Below, piece by piece: positions 46,594 through 56,227 of a stretch of DNA of 64,000 nt. Source of the stretch: Pseudomonadales bacterium (GTDB lineage Bacteria; Pseudomonadota; Gammaproteobacteria; Pseudomonadales; Azotimanducaceae). The notes under the pieces are model-generated. The model was not told the DNA's origin. It did not search any database and saw only the letters and a program-made list of their open reading frames with translations. Within the stretch, counting starts at the first letter, position 1. Each line of letters begins with the position of its first letter. Made by a program: the position numbers and the translations under genes. The stretch covers positions 1 to 64,000 of the forward strand of contig JANQJA010000007.1 in assembly GCA_028281885.1 (NCBI GenBank), given 5' to 3'.

Positions 46594-47817
46594 GTGAGTA
46601 CAACGCTCAATCCCGACGACTTGTTTGTCGTCAGCAATTTCTCTGATGATCCGTTCGCGATCGATCTGGCCTACGCGATGGGGCAGGGTGTCGATATCGC
46701 GGACCTGATCAGCATGAAGACCTTTGCCAATTCCGAATTCTGTCCTCGCTTCATCTCAGACGAGCAGGACTTCGCCAATATCGGGACTAAATTGAGAGGC
46801 AAGCGGGTCGTTATTGTGTCGACTGCGAACGGTTATGTCAGTCGCCAGAATCTGTCAATGAGAACCCTGTTGATTGCCCGGGCTGCCAAGGAGAACGGTG
46901 CGGCAGAAGTGATTCTGGTGGAGCCGGATCTTTATTACAGCGCTCAGGACAGGGGGCCCAGCCCCGACCTTGGCCATACCAGCTTTGAGCGGAACCCCTC
47001 CGATCTCAAGAAATTCGACGGCCAGCCGTTTACAGCGAAATTATATGCTGAACTGCTGAAGCTCGCGGGCGTCGATGGGGTCATTACTGTCCACAACCAT
47101 TCAGCATCGGTTCAGCACATCTTTAGTGAAGTATTCGGCGATAACTTTCATAACCTGATTCCGTATGAGATCTTCGTCGACTACCTGCTCAACTCAAATA
47201 TTATCGAGTGCGGACGTGACGGGGAGGGGCTCGCGCTGTGCGCGCCAGATCAGGGCGCCCGAGAGTACGTAAAGGGCATGTTCCAGCATCTCGGCCTGAA
47301 CAAGGCACGATTTATCATGCTCGACAAGAAACGATCAGGCGAACGTGACGTGGAAATCACCCTGCATGAGAAGAGCGAGTCCACGTTTGATGAGATCGAC
47401 GGCCATAGTATTGTGTTGTTCGACGATATGGTTCGTACCGGCTCAACGGTGGTCCAATCCTGCCAGTTCCTTCGATCGGTGAATCCGAAAAAACTGGTCT
47501 TTGCAGTCACGCACTTCTATGCCAGTGATGAAGGGCGAGAGAAGATGGCGAACACGGCTATCGATGAGATTCTGGCTTTGAATACCTTGCCAACGGTGCT
47601 GAACCGGGACGTCCAGGGCCGACTGCGCAAGAAGATGGTCGTGCTCAAGATCGAGAAATGGCTTGCCCGGAACATCTGCGAGATTGTCGGTATTGACCAT
47701 ACCGACGAAGACGAAGGCTTCTACCAGATCGATATGTCATCCAAGAATCCAAGGTTCATCCGCAAGATCTGGTCGAATGACCAGCTTGGCGTTCTGCGCA
47801 CCAGAACCGGCGACTGA
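46594..47817 (+). CDS. Divergent ribose-phosphate pyrophosphokinase homologue
   Basis: 407 residues, ~90 longer than standard PRPP synthase, GTG start. It keeps a PRPP loop (IVLFDDMVRTGSTV), the lysine loop LDKKRSG, a catalytic-loop equivalent VITVHNHSASVQHIF and AQDRGP, in the order seen in PrsA. The ribose-binding and regulatory segments differ, and there are an N-terminal extension and a C-terminal tail (YQIDMSSKNPRFIRKIW). It may be a second PRPP synthase or a phosphoribosyltransferase-like regulator; housekeeping prsA is not seen here. Confidence 0.78.
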   Translation: MSTTLNPDDLFVVSNFSDDPFAIDLAYAMGQGVDIADLISMKTFANSEFCPRFISDEQDFANIGTKLRGKRVVIVSTANGYVSRQNLSMRTLLIARAAKENGAAEVILVEPDLYYSAQDRGPSPDLGHTSFERNPSDLKKFDGQPFTAKLYAELLKLAGVDGVITVHNHSASVQHIFSEVFGDNFHNLIPYEIFVDYLLNSNIIECGRDGEGLALCAPDQGAREYVKGMFQHLGLNKARFIMLDKKRSGERDVEITLHEKSESTFDEIDGHSIVLFDDMVRTGSTVVQSCQFLRSVNPKKLVFAVTHFYASDEGREKMANTAIDEILALNTLPTVLNRDVQGRLRKKMVVLKIEKWLARNICEIVGIDHTDEDEGFYQIDMSSKNPRFIRKIWSNDQLGVLRTRTGD

Positions 47818-47821
47818 CTGC

Positions 47822-50236
47822 TTAGTGGCCGGCTTCCCCGGTCATAATGTTCAGTGTTTTTTCTTTCTCTCGAATCAGCAAATCGATGAGTTCTTCTGCT
47901 GACCGGGGTTTACTGAAGAAGTAACCCTGCGCGAAATCGCAGTTGTGCTGCTGGAGAAATTTCAGGTGCTCTTCGGTCTCGACGCCTTCGCAGATCACGC
48001 GAAGTCCCATGGCGTGTGCCATTCGAATCATGACACGCACGATTTCCTCGTCATTCTCGGAACTGCCGATACCACGGGTGAAGCTCTGGTCGATCTTGAG
48101 AATATCGAGTGGTAGTCGCCTGAGGTAATCCAGGGAGGAGTAGCCGGTGCCGAAGTCATCGATGGATATCTTGACGCCGAGGTCCCGTAGCTGGTTGAGT
48201 TCTGCCAGGGTGACTTCAGGGTCTTCCATCACACCGGTTTCGGTCAGCTCCATCTCGATAATTTCAATCGGTAACGCCTTGGTGCGGATGATCGTTTCAA
48301 ACTGCTCTCGAAAACCGGCGTCCTTAAGCTGCTTCGATGAAACGTTGATTGCCACGGACGGAAAATAGCCGACGCGTTCCTGCCATCCCTGAACTTCGGT
48401 CACCACCTGGTTCAGAACCCACTGACCAATGGCCTGAATCTGGCCTGACTCTTCGGCGACCGGAATAAAAATGTCAGGTCTGACAGGATCCGCTTCCCGG
48501 GGGAACCATCGAATCAGCGCCTCTGATGAATAAATGCGGCTTTCCTGTATCGACACAATGGGCTGGAACATCAGCTTGAACTCATCGTGGTCAATAGCAG
48601 CGCGAAGCATCATCTGGATACGCTTCTTGTCATCGGCCTTGCGTTGCATGTCCGCCTGATAAAAGCGGTAGGTATTCCTGCCCTCTGACTTCGCGATTTC
48701 CATTGCCGAGGTGGCGGCACTGATCATCTCGTCCGCGTTGGCGTGTTCCTTGCTGAGTACTGAGATGCCGATACTGACGCTGGTTTCAAGGGATGCGTCG
48801 CCGGCCAGGATTGGCTGGGTCATGACCTCGTTGATCTTCTCCGCGACGATGGCAGCATCCTCGTCACGGTCAAGGTCCGCCAGCATCACTGCAAACTGGT
48901 CGCCATAGAGTCGGGCTACCAGGTCACCCTCTCGCACCAGCGATGTAAGACGTTCCGCCATGGTGCGAAGCATGGTGTCACCCACGGCCTGGCCCCGCTC
49001 CTCGTTGACCACGGTGAAATGATCGGAGTCCACCAGCAGGATGGCGACCCCGCGCTCGCTGCGACGGGCGCGAGAGACCGTACTTTGAAGCAGTTCCTTG
49101 AAATTGGCGCGGTTGGCGAGGCCGGTCAGCTCGTCGTGATTGGCGAGATACTGAACCCGGTCTTCATTCTCCCGTTCCTGGGTGACATTGCGAAACAGCA
49201 GCACGATGTCGGTAGGTGACGCCTCCTGCGGCCGGCTGGTTTCAAAGGAAAAATCCACCAGGAACTCTTCGTTTTCCGCAGTCCGCCACCGGCTGCCGCT
49301 GAGATCGTTGGGATCAGCTCCAATCAGGGTAGCGAGATCATTGTTGCGGCGACTGATGTCGTCATCGGCGCGGCGAGGGACGAAGAAACGGCGAATATTC
49401 TCATCAATCAAAGTGGTGTGATCGATGCTGAGCAGATCGCCGGCCAGTTCGTTGGCGAAGGTGATGGTGCCCGTGCCATCCACCACGATCACCCCTTCCC
49501 GGGTTGAACGCAGCAAGGCATTGAATCGGGCGTTGGCGACTTCCAGTGCCCGCCGTGACTGTTCAGCAATGCGGTGCATCCGGTCCAGCGTCTCAAGACT
49601 GACGACTTCCTGTTCCCGTTCTGCCAATAGCCGTGACACGTATTGAAAGAACAGGTTGACCACAAACAAGGTGGCGCCAAGGATGGCGACTTCAAAGTAA
49701 TGCTGATTGCCGAACACAGCCCCGGTGGCGTCCAGATACAACTCGACCGAGATGCTGTTGACAGTCGCGATGGCAGGAAAGACCAGAGATTGCTGCCGGG
49801 TGATCATCACGCTGCCGAACGCGACCGTAAACACCAGTAGCAGGCCGAGACCACTATCCACGCCACCGCTGGTTAGCAGCAACAGCGTGATGAACAGGAT
49901 ATCGAGGACCACGATAGAACCAATCATGTTGGGATTGGCAAAGTGTTTGTTTGAAACGATCAGGGTGGTCAGCCCCACGATAATGTTGAGGCTGAGATAG
50001 GTCAGGGCGATCAGCTGAAACCACCTCGGTTCCAGCGTACCAACGATGGTTTGGTCGGGAACTTCGAAAAAGACAATGAACAGCAGAAACGAAACGACAA
50101 TGCGGAAGTAGTTGTAGACTCGCAGGACCGCGAATCGCTCGCGATCAGTCTTCTGCGCCCGAAACGCCTCCTGTTCCTGCAGGATTGCTATTTCGTCAAC
50201 CGCCGCTCCGTCAATATCTGGCGCTTTGTTGTTCAT
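47822..50236 (-). CDS. Membrane PAS-GGDEF-EAL protein, probably a c-di-GMP phosphodiesterase
   Basis: 804 residues from ATG 50236; the frame is open upstream but that part overlaps the pirin gene. Six or so membrane segments cover ~45-205, then a coiled coil, a PAS domain (~240-350), a GGDEF domain (~365-530) and an EAL domain (~545-795). The GGDEF motif is YGDQF (residues 444-448), so cyclase activity is unlikely. The EAL domain keeps EALIRW (Glu572), DDFGTGYSSLDYL and KIDQSF, so hydrolysis of c-di-GMP is expected. Confidence 0.9.
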   Translation of the reverse strand: MNNKAPDIDGAAVDEIAILQEQEAFRAQKTDRERFAVLRVYNYFRIVVSFLLFIVFFEVPDQTIVGTLEPRWFQLIALTYLSLNIIVGLTTLIVSNKHFANPNMIGSIVVLDILFITLLLLTSGGVDSGLGLLLVFTVAFGSVMITRQQSLVFPAIATVNSISVELYLDATGAVFGNQHYFEVAILGATLFVVNLFFQYVSRLLAEREQEVVSLETLDRMHRIAEQSRRALEVANARFNALLRSTREGVIVVDGTGTITFANELAGDLLSIDHTTLIDENIRRFFVPRRADDDISRRNNDLATLIGADPNDLSGSRWRTAENEEFLVDFSFETSRPQEASPTDIVLLFRNVTQERENEDRVQYLANHDELTGLANRANFKELLQSTVSRARRSERGVAILLVDSDHFTVVNEERGQAVGDTMLRTMAERLTSLVREGDLVARLYGDQFAVMLADLDRDEDAAIVAEKINEVMTQPILAGDASLETSVSIGISVLSKEHANADEMISAATSAMEIAKSEGRNTYRFYQADMQRKADDKKRIQMMLRAAIDHDEFKLMFQPIVSIQESRIYSSEALIRWFPREADPVRPDIFIPVAEESGQIQAIGQWVLNQVVTEVQGWQERVGYFPSVAINVSSKQLKDAGFREQFETIIRTKALPIEIIEMELTETGVMEDPEVTLAELNQLRDLGVKISIDDFGTGYSSLDYLRRLPLDILKIDQSFTRGIGSSENDEEIVRVMIRMAHAMGLRVICEGVETEEHLKFLQQHNCDFAQGYFFSKPRSAEELIDLLIREKEKTLNIMTGEAGH

Positions 50237-50315
50237 GTTGTTCGCCTTTTTTGCAGATACTACTTGACGGATTCGCCGAATAGAATTGCCGATATGTAAA
50301 TGGCTTGTTCGCCTG

Positions 50316-51221
50316 TTACTCCGGCAGTGGAATGAACTCTGTTTCGCCTGGAATAGCCGGGAAACGGCCCGCCTGCCAGTCGGACTTTGCCTGTTCGAGT
50401 CGATCCTTTGAACTGGACGAGAAGTTCCACCAGACGATGCGATCCCCGATGGGGTCGCCTCCGAGTGCCATGATTCGGCAGTTGGATTTGGCCCTGATCG
50501 AAGCCTGGGCGCGGGGTTCGATGACGACCATGCGGCCGGCCTCAAATTGTTGGTTGCCGATGCTGATCGCGCCGGACACAACATAAAGCGCACGTTCCTC
50601 ATGGTCGGGTAACACGATGGTACTGCCCTCGTCGGCGTTGATATCCAGATAGAAGAGCGGCGAGAAAGTGTCGATCGGCGACAGCTCGCCATAGGCGCTT
50701 CCCGCGATCAATGTCATCTCGATGCCGCTATCGTTTAATTTCGGCAGCGAGTCTGCAGGGTAGTGGTGAAAGGCGGGCGCCTCTTCCTCGTGATCGTCCG
50801 GAAGTGCAATCCATGACTGGATACCGTGCAGGGTGTATCCGGTTGCCAGGAGCGCCTCGGGCGTTCTTTCAGAATGAACGATACCCTTGCCTGCCGTCAT
50901 CCAGTTCACGGCACCGGGCTGAATCGGCTGCACGTAGCCGAGACTGTCGCGGTGCAGGATCTCCCCTTCGAAAAGGTAGGTCAGGGTGGAAAGTCCGATG
51001 TGTGGATGAGGGCGGACATTGATGCCGCTGCCTGCATCGAAGGTCGAAGGCCCCATGTGATCGAAAAAAATAAAAGGACCGACTCGTCGTTGTTCCCTGG
51101 CGGGGAGGACGCGGCGGACGACAAACTCACCCAGGTCCTTCTCTGTGGGATCGATGACCTGGCTGACCCCGTCGCAATCGGGAGGCTGGCAATTGGCGTC
51201 TTCGATCTGGTCCGCACTCAT
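50316..51221 (-). CDS. Pirin family protein
   Basis: 301 residues, two cupin domains. Iron-binding motif in FDHMGPSTFDAGSGINVRPHPHIGLSTLTYLFEGE, followed by VNWMTAGKGIVHSERTPE. Bacterial pirins include quercetinases and redox-sensing partners. The C-terminal GDPIGDRIVWWNFSSSS is also family-specific. Confidence 0.93.
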   Translation of the reverse strand: MSADQIEDANCQPPDCDGVSQVIDPTEKDLGEFVVRRVLPAREQRRVGPFIFFDHMGPSTFDAGSGINVRPHPHIGLSTLTYLFEGEILHRDSLGYVQPIQPGAVNWMTAGKGIVHSERTPEALLATGYTLHGIQSWIALPDDHEEEAPAFHHYPADSLPKLNDSGIEMTLIAGSAYGELSPIDTFSPLFYLDINADEGSTIVLPDHEERALYVVSGAISIGNQQFEAGRMVVIEPRAQASIRAKSNCRIMALGGDPIGDRIVWWNFSSSSKDRLEQAKSDWQAGRFPAIPGETEFIPLPE

Positions 51222-51308
51222 CGATCCGTTCCTCTGCTGGTTCCACTCGTATACTACCGCGCGAGATAGCCGAATCGGGACAACATCGCGAGTATTCCGG
51301 AAGCAATC

Positions 51309-52493
51309 CTAGCGTCTCAGCCAGCGAGCGGGTGCGCGCAGGCAGTAGTTCACGATCACCATGACCAGGATTGCAAGAGAGACCAGAACGTTCTCATGGT
51401 TTTCCATACGAGCCCGGTGCCGTTCCCACTGATTGCGAAACAGCGACGAACTGACTCCCCCCAGCCGAAAATAACTGATCACGGCATCGACATACTGAAA
51501 ACGGACGCCCCGGTCCCAGTAGCGGATGGCCAGCTCGTAGTCTCCTGCCATTCGATAACGATCATTGTAGCGGCCGTGCTCGGCGTACAGGTCTCGATGG
51601 ATAAAACAGGTAGGGTGGTTAATATAGCCAAACAGTGAAACCTCGCGCCCGTTGCGAATCGGCTTGCCTCGAACCCACATGTTCTTGTTGTCCACGTACA
51701 TCAGACCGCCAAAGAAAAATCCCTGATCGCTGGCGTGATTGATGGCCTCGCGCAGTCGGGTAATTGCATCGGGGGCATAGAAGTCAGTCGCATGGATGGC
51801 GCCGATGTATCTGCCCCGGCAGTGACCAATACCTTTGTTCAGCGCATCGTAGATGCCAGTGTCGGGTTCGCTGATCCAGTAGTCGATGAACTCACCATAG
51901 CTGTTCACGATCTCAAGTGAACCGTCGCTGCTACCGCCATCGATGACAACGTATTCCACATCGTCGTCCTTGTTGTGAATGACGGACTGAATGGTCTGCT
52001 CGATCAGACTGGCGCCGTTGAATACGATGGTAATGATGGAAAAGAGTGGCTCGCTGTCTGATTCGCCCCGAGTTCCGCCGGCAGAGAGCACATCTCCCTG
52101 GCGTTCCGGTTTCTCGGGAAGCGCCACCGGGTTGATTGTTTCGTATGGATGCTGACCGGCCCAGTAGAGGTGCCTGACGGCTTGCCACTGGCTGGCGGGG
52201 ATAAAACGCGGTGGCACTTCATCGACCCTGGTTTGATGGCAGTTGAGGTAAACCACGATCAGTTCGTCTGCATCGGCGGGGATGCCGATGAAATCAATCA
52301 GGTCGACGGGACCCGATTCGGGCCTGGTCCTGATTGAGAAACGGACGGAGCGGCCATCTTCCAGTGTTACCAGAAAAGCGCTGCATTCGCACCATGGTCT
52401 GAGCTGCGCCGTATCCTCGGTGATGTTTGCAATGCTTTCCTCGATGCGGGCGGCGCTCAGCATCTGGGCGATCATATCCATGACGCCCATCAT
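51309..52493 (-). CDS. Family 2 glycosyltransferase with an unusual N-terminal domain
   Basis: 394 residues from ATG 52493 (a second ATG follows at once); the longer frame runs into the divergent ppa gene. Residues ~1-145 are a separate domain of unknown type (ECSAFLVTLEDGRSVRFSIR, ELIVVYLNCHQTR). The GT-A domain begins at LFSIITIVFNGASLIEQTIQSV, with VVIDGGSSDGS and EPDTGIYDALNKGI; the metal-site region reads AIHATDFY instead of a plain DxD. A C-terminal hydrophobic helix (VSLAILVMVIVNYCL) may anchor it. Confidence 0.82.
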   Translation of the reverse strand: MMGVMDMIAQMLSAARIEESIANITEDTAQLRPWCECSAFLVTLEDGRSVRFSIRTRPESGPVDLIDFIGIPADADELIVVYLNCHQTRVDEVPPRFIPASQWQAVRHLYWAGQHPYETINPVALPEKPERQGDVLSAGGTRGESDSEPLFSIITIVFNGASLIEQTIQSVIHNKDDDVEYVVIDGGSSDGSLEIVNSYGEFIDYWISEPDTGIYDALNKGIGHCRGRYIGAIHATDFYAPDAITRLREAINHASDQGFFFGGLMYVDNKNMWVRGKPIRNGREVSLFGYINHPTCFIHRDLYAEHGRYNDRYRMAGDYELAIRYWDRGVRFQYVDAVISYFRLGGVSSSLFRNQWERHRARMENHENVLVSLAILVMVIVNYCLRAPARWLRR

Positions 52494-52597
52494 AGCGTCA
52501 ACGTCCGGTCGGTGCCTGTCGCCCCACAGGCCATTCGCGCTTGAAGTCGGTCGGTGAACATGGTTTAGTCGCGCTCTTTTTGCGGGACCCGAAAACG

Positions 52598-53128
52598 ATG
52601 CAAATCGACAAGATTCCAACCGGAGAGAATCCACCCAACGATATCAACGTTGTCATCGAAGTGCCGGTGGGCGGCGAGCCGATCAAGTATGAGCTCGACA
52701 AAAATTCCGGTGCCCTGTTTGTCGATCGTTTTCTTTATACTCCGATGCGGTATCCCGGAAACTACGGGTTTGTACCCGGGACTCTCTCAGACGACGGCGA
52801 TCCGATCGATGTGCTGGTCGCCAACACGCGTGCTATTTTCCCGGGTGGTGTTGTCAACGCGCGCCCGATCGGGGTGCTCATCATGCAGGATGAGGCGGGG
52901 CATGATGAAAAGATTATTGCAGTGCCGACCACGCGGTTGACCCGGCGCTATGAAAAGGTCGCTGAGTACTCGGATTTGCCGTCGATTACGCTGGAGCAGA
53001 TCGAACATTTCTTTGTGCACTACAAGGACCTTGAACCGAACAAGTGGGTCAAGTTTGACCGCTGGGGAGATCGCGCCACCGCGGAACGCCTGATTCTGGA
53101 ATCGATCGAGCGGGCGAACGAGGTTTAA
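52598..53128 (+). CDS. ppa: Inorganic pyrophosphatase
   Basis: 176 residues from ATG 52598, the standard length; an upstream open frame adds nothing conserved. Active-site signature [10 protein letters not shown], plus [39 protein letters not shown] soluble Mg-dependent enzyme that drives biosynthetic reactions by removing pyrophosphate. Confidence 0.97.
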   Translation: MQIDKIPTGENPPNDINVVIEVPVGGEPIKYELDKNSGALFVDRFLYTPMRYPGNYGFVPGTLSDDGDPIDVLVANTRAIFPGGVVNARPIGVLIMQDEAGHDEKIIAVPTTRLTRRYEKVAEYSDLPSITLEQIEHFFVHYKDLEPNKWVKFDRWGDRATAERLILESIERANEV

Positions 53129-53730
53129 TCGGCGAAGGCGGGCCGGGCCGTCACGGTCTTGTGGAATCGGGCAATGTGTTCCAGATCAAGCAGGCTTTGC
53201 CGGGTACGTTCGGCAAAGTCGATAGCGATGCCAAGCAACATATCGGCGATGCAATATCGATCGCCCATCAGGAATTCGTTTCGGGACAGGTGAGCATCGA
53301 ACAGGGCGGCAGCGTCCCGTGCGACCTGACGAGCTACCGACCCCCATTCTTCCACGCAGGTCTCCCGGTCAGCAAAGATCCTGGAGGAATGCCGGAATGA
53401 CTGGGCGATAAATGTCATCAGGCTCAGATCGACGCGCCGCGTCCACATTTCGATAAACGCCTGTTCCTCGGGGTTGGTGCCGAACAGGTTGGGATCGGGC
53501 GCCAGACTTTCCAGGTAGCGACAGATGGCGACACTTTCGGACAGATATCGCCCATCGTCCAGTTCCAGCACGGGGACCCGTCCAAAGGGATTTCGAGCGC
53601 GAAATTCAGGACTCAGGTTTTCGCCGGCTCTCAGATCGAGTTCAGTGGTCTCAATCTCCAGTCCTTTTTCCTTCAGGAAGACTTTGACTCGTCGACCGTT
53701 CGGTGAACTGCTCTGGTTGTAGAGATGCAT
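53125..53730 (-). CDS. Glutathione S-transferase
   Basis: 201 residues from ATG 53730, chosen because GGAGG lies 9 bp upstream. Thioredoxin-fold N-terminal domain with [18 protein letters not shown] and the glutathione-contact segment [24 protein letters not shown]; helical C-terminal domain with [21 protein letters not shown]. The stop interlocks with the ppa stop (TTAA). Confidence 0.9.
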   Translation of the reverse strand: MHLYNQSSSPNGRRVKVFLKEKGLEIETTELDLRAGENLSPEFRARNPFGRVPVLELDDGRYLSESVAICRYLESLAPDPNLFGTNPEEQAFIEMWTRRVDLSLMTFIAQSFRHSSRIFADRETCVEEWGSVARQVARDAAALFDAHLSRNEFLMGDRYCIADMLLGIAIDFAERTRQSLLDLEHIARFHKTVTARPAFAD

Positions 53731-53884
53731 ACCTGTCCCTCCCAATGGCAACGATAAGGCGATTGATTGACTTTGCCAGAAAACACGAGTTCTAGACAGC
53801 AGTTGCTGCAGGGTGGGTTCTGTACTCGCAACGAGTGAACCGGAAAGCTATTCTTAACCACTATTTTGATGTTTAGGAGAGCTG

Positions 53885-54511
53885 ATGGCCGACGAAATGG
53901 GAATATTTGAGGTCATGTACAACTGCCGGGCGATGCGGCGGCTGGACACGAAACCGGTTCCGGAAGAACTGCTGCGGAAGCTGATTGATGCGGCGAACCA
54001 GGCACCCTCGGGTTCCAACGCCCAGAATGCCCGTTGGATTGTCGTCCGTGACCCTGCCATCAAGCAAAAGCTTGCAGATCTAAACCGTGAGGGTGTCGAA
54101 GGATATATCACGCCCCAGATGGGAGAAGATGGCGCGTTTGGCGGTGACGGAAAGATGGCGCGTCTGGCCAAAGCGGTGCTCTGGCAGATGGAACACATGC
54201 ATGAGCTGCCAGCCCTGATCGTTGCCTGCATGGAGTATGGTCGGGAGGTGCCGGACGATCAGGCGCAACGTGGCGGTGGATCACTGTGGCCCGGTGTCCA
54301 GAACCTGCTGCTTGCGGCGAGAGCGTTGCAGCTTGGCGCCGCGCCAACGACGCTGGCACTCCGAGATCAATCGGCGGTCCGGGAAATACTCAACATGCCG
54401 GCGACGATGGCTGCACTGGCCCTGATTCCGGTGGGTTATCCACTGGGTAAGTTCGGCCCCGTGACGCGCAAGCCGATCGACGAGATCATGCGTTTCGATC
54501 AGTGGAACTGA
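53885..54511 (+). CDS. Nitroreductase family flavoprotein
   Basis: 208 residues. FMN-binding RAMRRLDTKPVPEELL and AANQAPSGSNAQNARWIVV at the N-terminus, GGGSLWPGVQNLLLAARALQLGA in the middle, and ALIPVGYPLGKFGPVTRKP at the end. Substrate unknown (nitroaromatics, quinones or enones in relatives). Its last 13 bp overlap the convergent PNPOx-like gene. Confidence 0.9.
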   Translation: MADEMGIFEVMYNCRAMRRLDTKPVPEELLRKLIDAANQAPSGSNAQNARWIVVRDPAIKQKLADLNREGVEGYITPQMGEDGAFGGDGKMARLAKAVLWQMEHMHELPALIVACMEYGREVPDDQAQRGGGSLWPGVQNLLLAARALQLGAAPTTLALRDQSAVREILNMPATMAALALIPVGYPLGKFGPVTRKPIDEIMRFDQWN

Positions 54512-54996
54512 TGTGAAGTGGGCCGCCAGGTTTCGGGGTCGCCCCGATAGCCCGGCAGGATCCCCTCGATCCACTTTGGTGTGACTTCAATTAACAAATA
54601 ATCGTCTGGAAAATTCGGGTACAGGCGGTCGGTATCAGCCGCGCGCCGCTTGGCCCGTTTGACGTTTGGATCATCAACCAGCCTTGCCAGTCCCATCAGG
54701 GTGACGTAGTTACGTCGTTCGACATCAAAGTAATACAGCGTGACCTGTTCATTGCGCAGTATCTGCCGGACTTTTCGCGTATTTGGCCGGGTCGCTATCC
54801 AGACGACAAAGCGCTCATCGGGAGGGAACGCGTCGACGGTGCGTGCCCGTGGCTGATTTTCATCATCAACAGTAATGAAGGCCGGGTATCGAACGCGTTC
54901 CATGGTTTCCCGTGCCAGTTCCAGAAACGCTGTATCCGCCAGACTGGCGCAACTGGTCAGCAAGCCAGACAGGAGGAGCGGGATCAATCGATGCAT
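54499..54996 (-). CDS. PNPOx-fold flavin-binding-like protein with a lipoprotein signal
   Basis: 165 residues. The N-terminus LIPLLLSGLLTSCASL is a signal with a possible lipobox LTSC. The remainder is a split-barrel of the pyridoxamine-phosphate-oxidase/general-stress-protein type: RYPAFITVDDENQPRARTVDAF, VVWIATRPNTRKVRQI, VTLYYFDVERRNYVTLMG, and a C-terminal ...EGILPGYRGDPETWRP. Such proteins are normally cytoplasmic, so an envelope location is notable. The ligand is unknown (FMN, F420 or haem in relatives). Confidence 0.78.
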   Translation of the reverse strand: MHRLIPLLLSGLLTSCASLADTAFLELARETMERVRYPAFITVDDENQPRARTVDAFPPDERFVVWIATRPNTRKVRQILRNEQVTLYYFDVERRNYVTLMGLARLVDDPNVKRAKRRAADTDRLYPNFPDDYLLIEVTPKWIEGILPGYRGDPETWRPTSHQFH

Positions 54997-55138
54997 GAGG
55001 GAACGAAATCAAGGAATGTGAAGCATGTTAGCACGCATCAAGCGGTGCCGATCTGGCGATTTTTTGATATGGTCCGCAATTCTGATTGTTGCGTCGATCA
55101 GGGCGCAGCAGCTGTCAATGGTCAAAAGAGAGGGATGA

Positions 55139-56197
55139 ATGAACGACGTTTCTCGTCGCCGATGGGAGAACTTCAAGGCTAACCGTCGGGGTTTCTGGTC
55201 GCTTTGTATTTTCATTGCGCTGTATGGTGTGTCGCTGTTTGCCGAGGTCATCGCAAATGATCGACCCATCGTGATGAAACACAATCAGGAGATATTCTTC
55301 CCGGTTTTTAATGATTACACGGAAAAAGACCTGGGCGGCGAGCATGAGATGCTTGCCGATTTTCGTGACCCGCATGTGCAGGAACTGATCTCCGGCCCGG
55401 ACAACTGGCAGATCTGGCCACCGATTCCGTACAACTACAAGACGATCGACTATCAGATTGAAACTGCTGTGCCAGCACCACCGTCTTCCCGACATCTGCT
55501 GGGTACTGACGACGGCGCCAAGGATACGCTGGCGCGTCTGCTTTACGGTTTTCGGCTTTCCGTGTCATTTGGATTGGTTCTGACGATCCTGGCTTCCTGC
55601 ATTGGGATTCTGGTGGGCGCATTCCAGGGCTACTATGGGGGTAATATCGACCTGATTGGCCAGCGACTGGTCGAGGTCTGGCAGGGCTTGCCGGTGTTGT
55701 TCGTATTGATCATTCTGGCCAGTATCATCGAACCGAGTGTGATGTGGTTGCTGTTTATTCTGTTGTTGTTCAGCTGGACTGGATTGGTGGCTGTTGTACG
55801 GGCAGAGTTTCTCCGCGTCCGTAACTTTGAGTTTGTCCGCGCGGCTCGCGCTATGGGTGTTTCCAACCCGGTCATCATGTGGCGACACGTATTGCCGAAT
55901 GCCATGGTGGCAACGCTGACCTTTCTGCCGTTTATTCTGAATGGTTCCATTACTACGCTGACAGCCCTGGACTTCCTCGGCTTTGGGCTACCGCCCGGGT
56001 CGGCGTCGCTGGGTGAACTGCTCGCCCAGGGTCAGGCAAATGTACGGGCACCCTGGCTGGGTTTGACGGCTTTTGCCGTGCTGGGTACGTCTCTGGTCCT
56101 GCTGATCTTTGTTGGCGAGGCCGTTCGGGATGCCTTTGACCCGCGCAAATTGGTACAACGACAACAGGAAGAGTCGGGGGCATTTAGTCCGGCCTAA
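55139..56197 (+). CDS. yejE: Peptide ABC transporter permease YejE
   Basis: 352 residues. TM1 (FWSLCIFIALYGVSLFAEVI) is followed by the long periplasmic loop characteristic of YejE, then HLLGTDDGAKDTLARLLYGFRLS and five further membrane segments. The ATPase-contact EAA loop is RAARAMGVSNPVIMWRHVLPN. It would pair with YejA, YejB and YejF for oligopeptide (for example microcin C-type) uptake, but none of these is adjacent, so it is an orphan here. Confidence 0.9.
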   Translation: MNDVSRRRWENFKANRRGFWSLCIFIALYGVSLFAEVIANDRPIVMKHNQEIFFPVFNDYTEKDLGGEHEMLADFRDPHVQELISGPDNWQIWPPIPYNYKTIDYQIETAVPAPPSSRHLLGTDDGAKDTLARLLYGFRLSVSFGLVLTILASCIGILVGAFQGYYGGNIDLIGQRLVEVWQGLPVLFVLIILASIIEPSVMWLLFILLLFSWTGLVAVVRAEFLRVRNFEFVRAARAMGVSNPVIMWRHVLPNAMVATLTFLPFILNGSITTLTALDFLGFGLPPGSASLGELLAQGQANVRAPWLGLTAFAVLGTSLVLLIFVGEAVRDAFDPRKLVQRQQEESGAFSPA

Positions 56198-56227
56198 CGC
56201 TCAGAGGTGTTCTGGTAAGCTGCATGG

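Noticed and set aside
50237..50692. 152-codon N-terminal extension of the PAS-GGDEF-EAL protein
   Set aside because: It overlaps the pirin gene on the same strand in another frame and has no conserved content; ATG 50236 precedes the conserved region.
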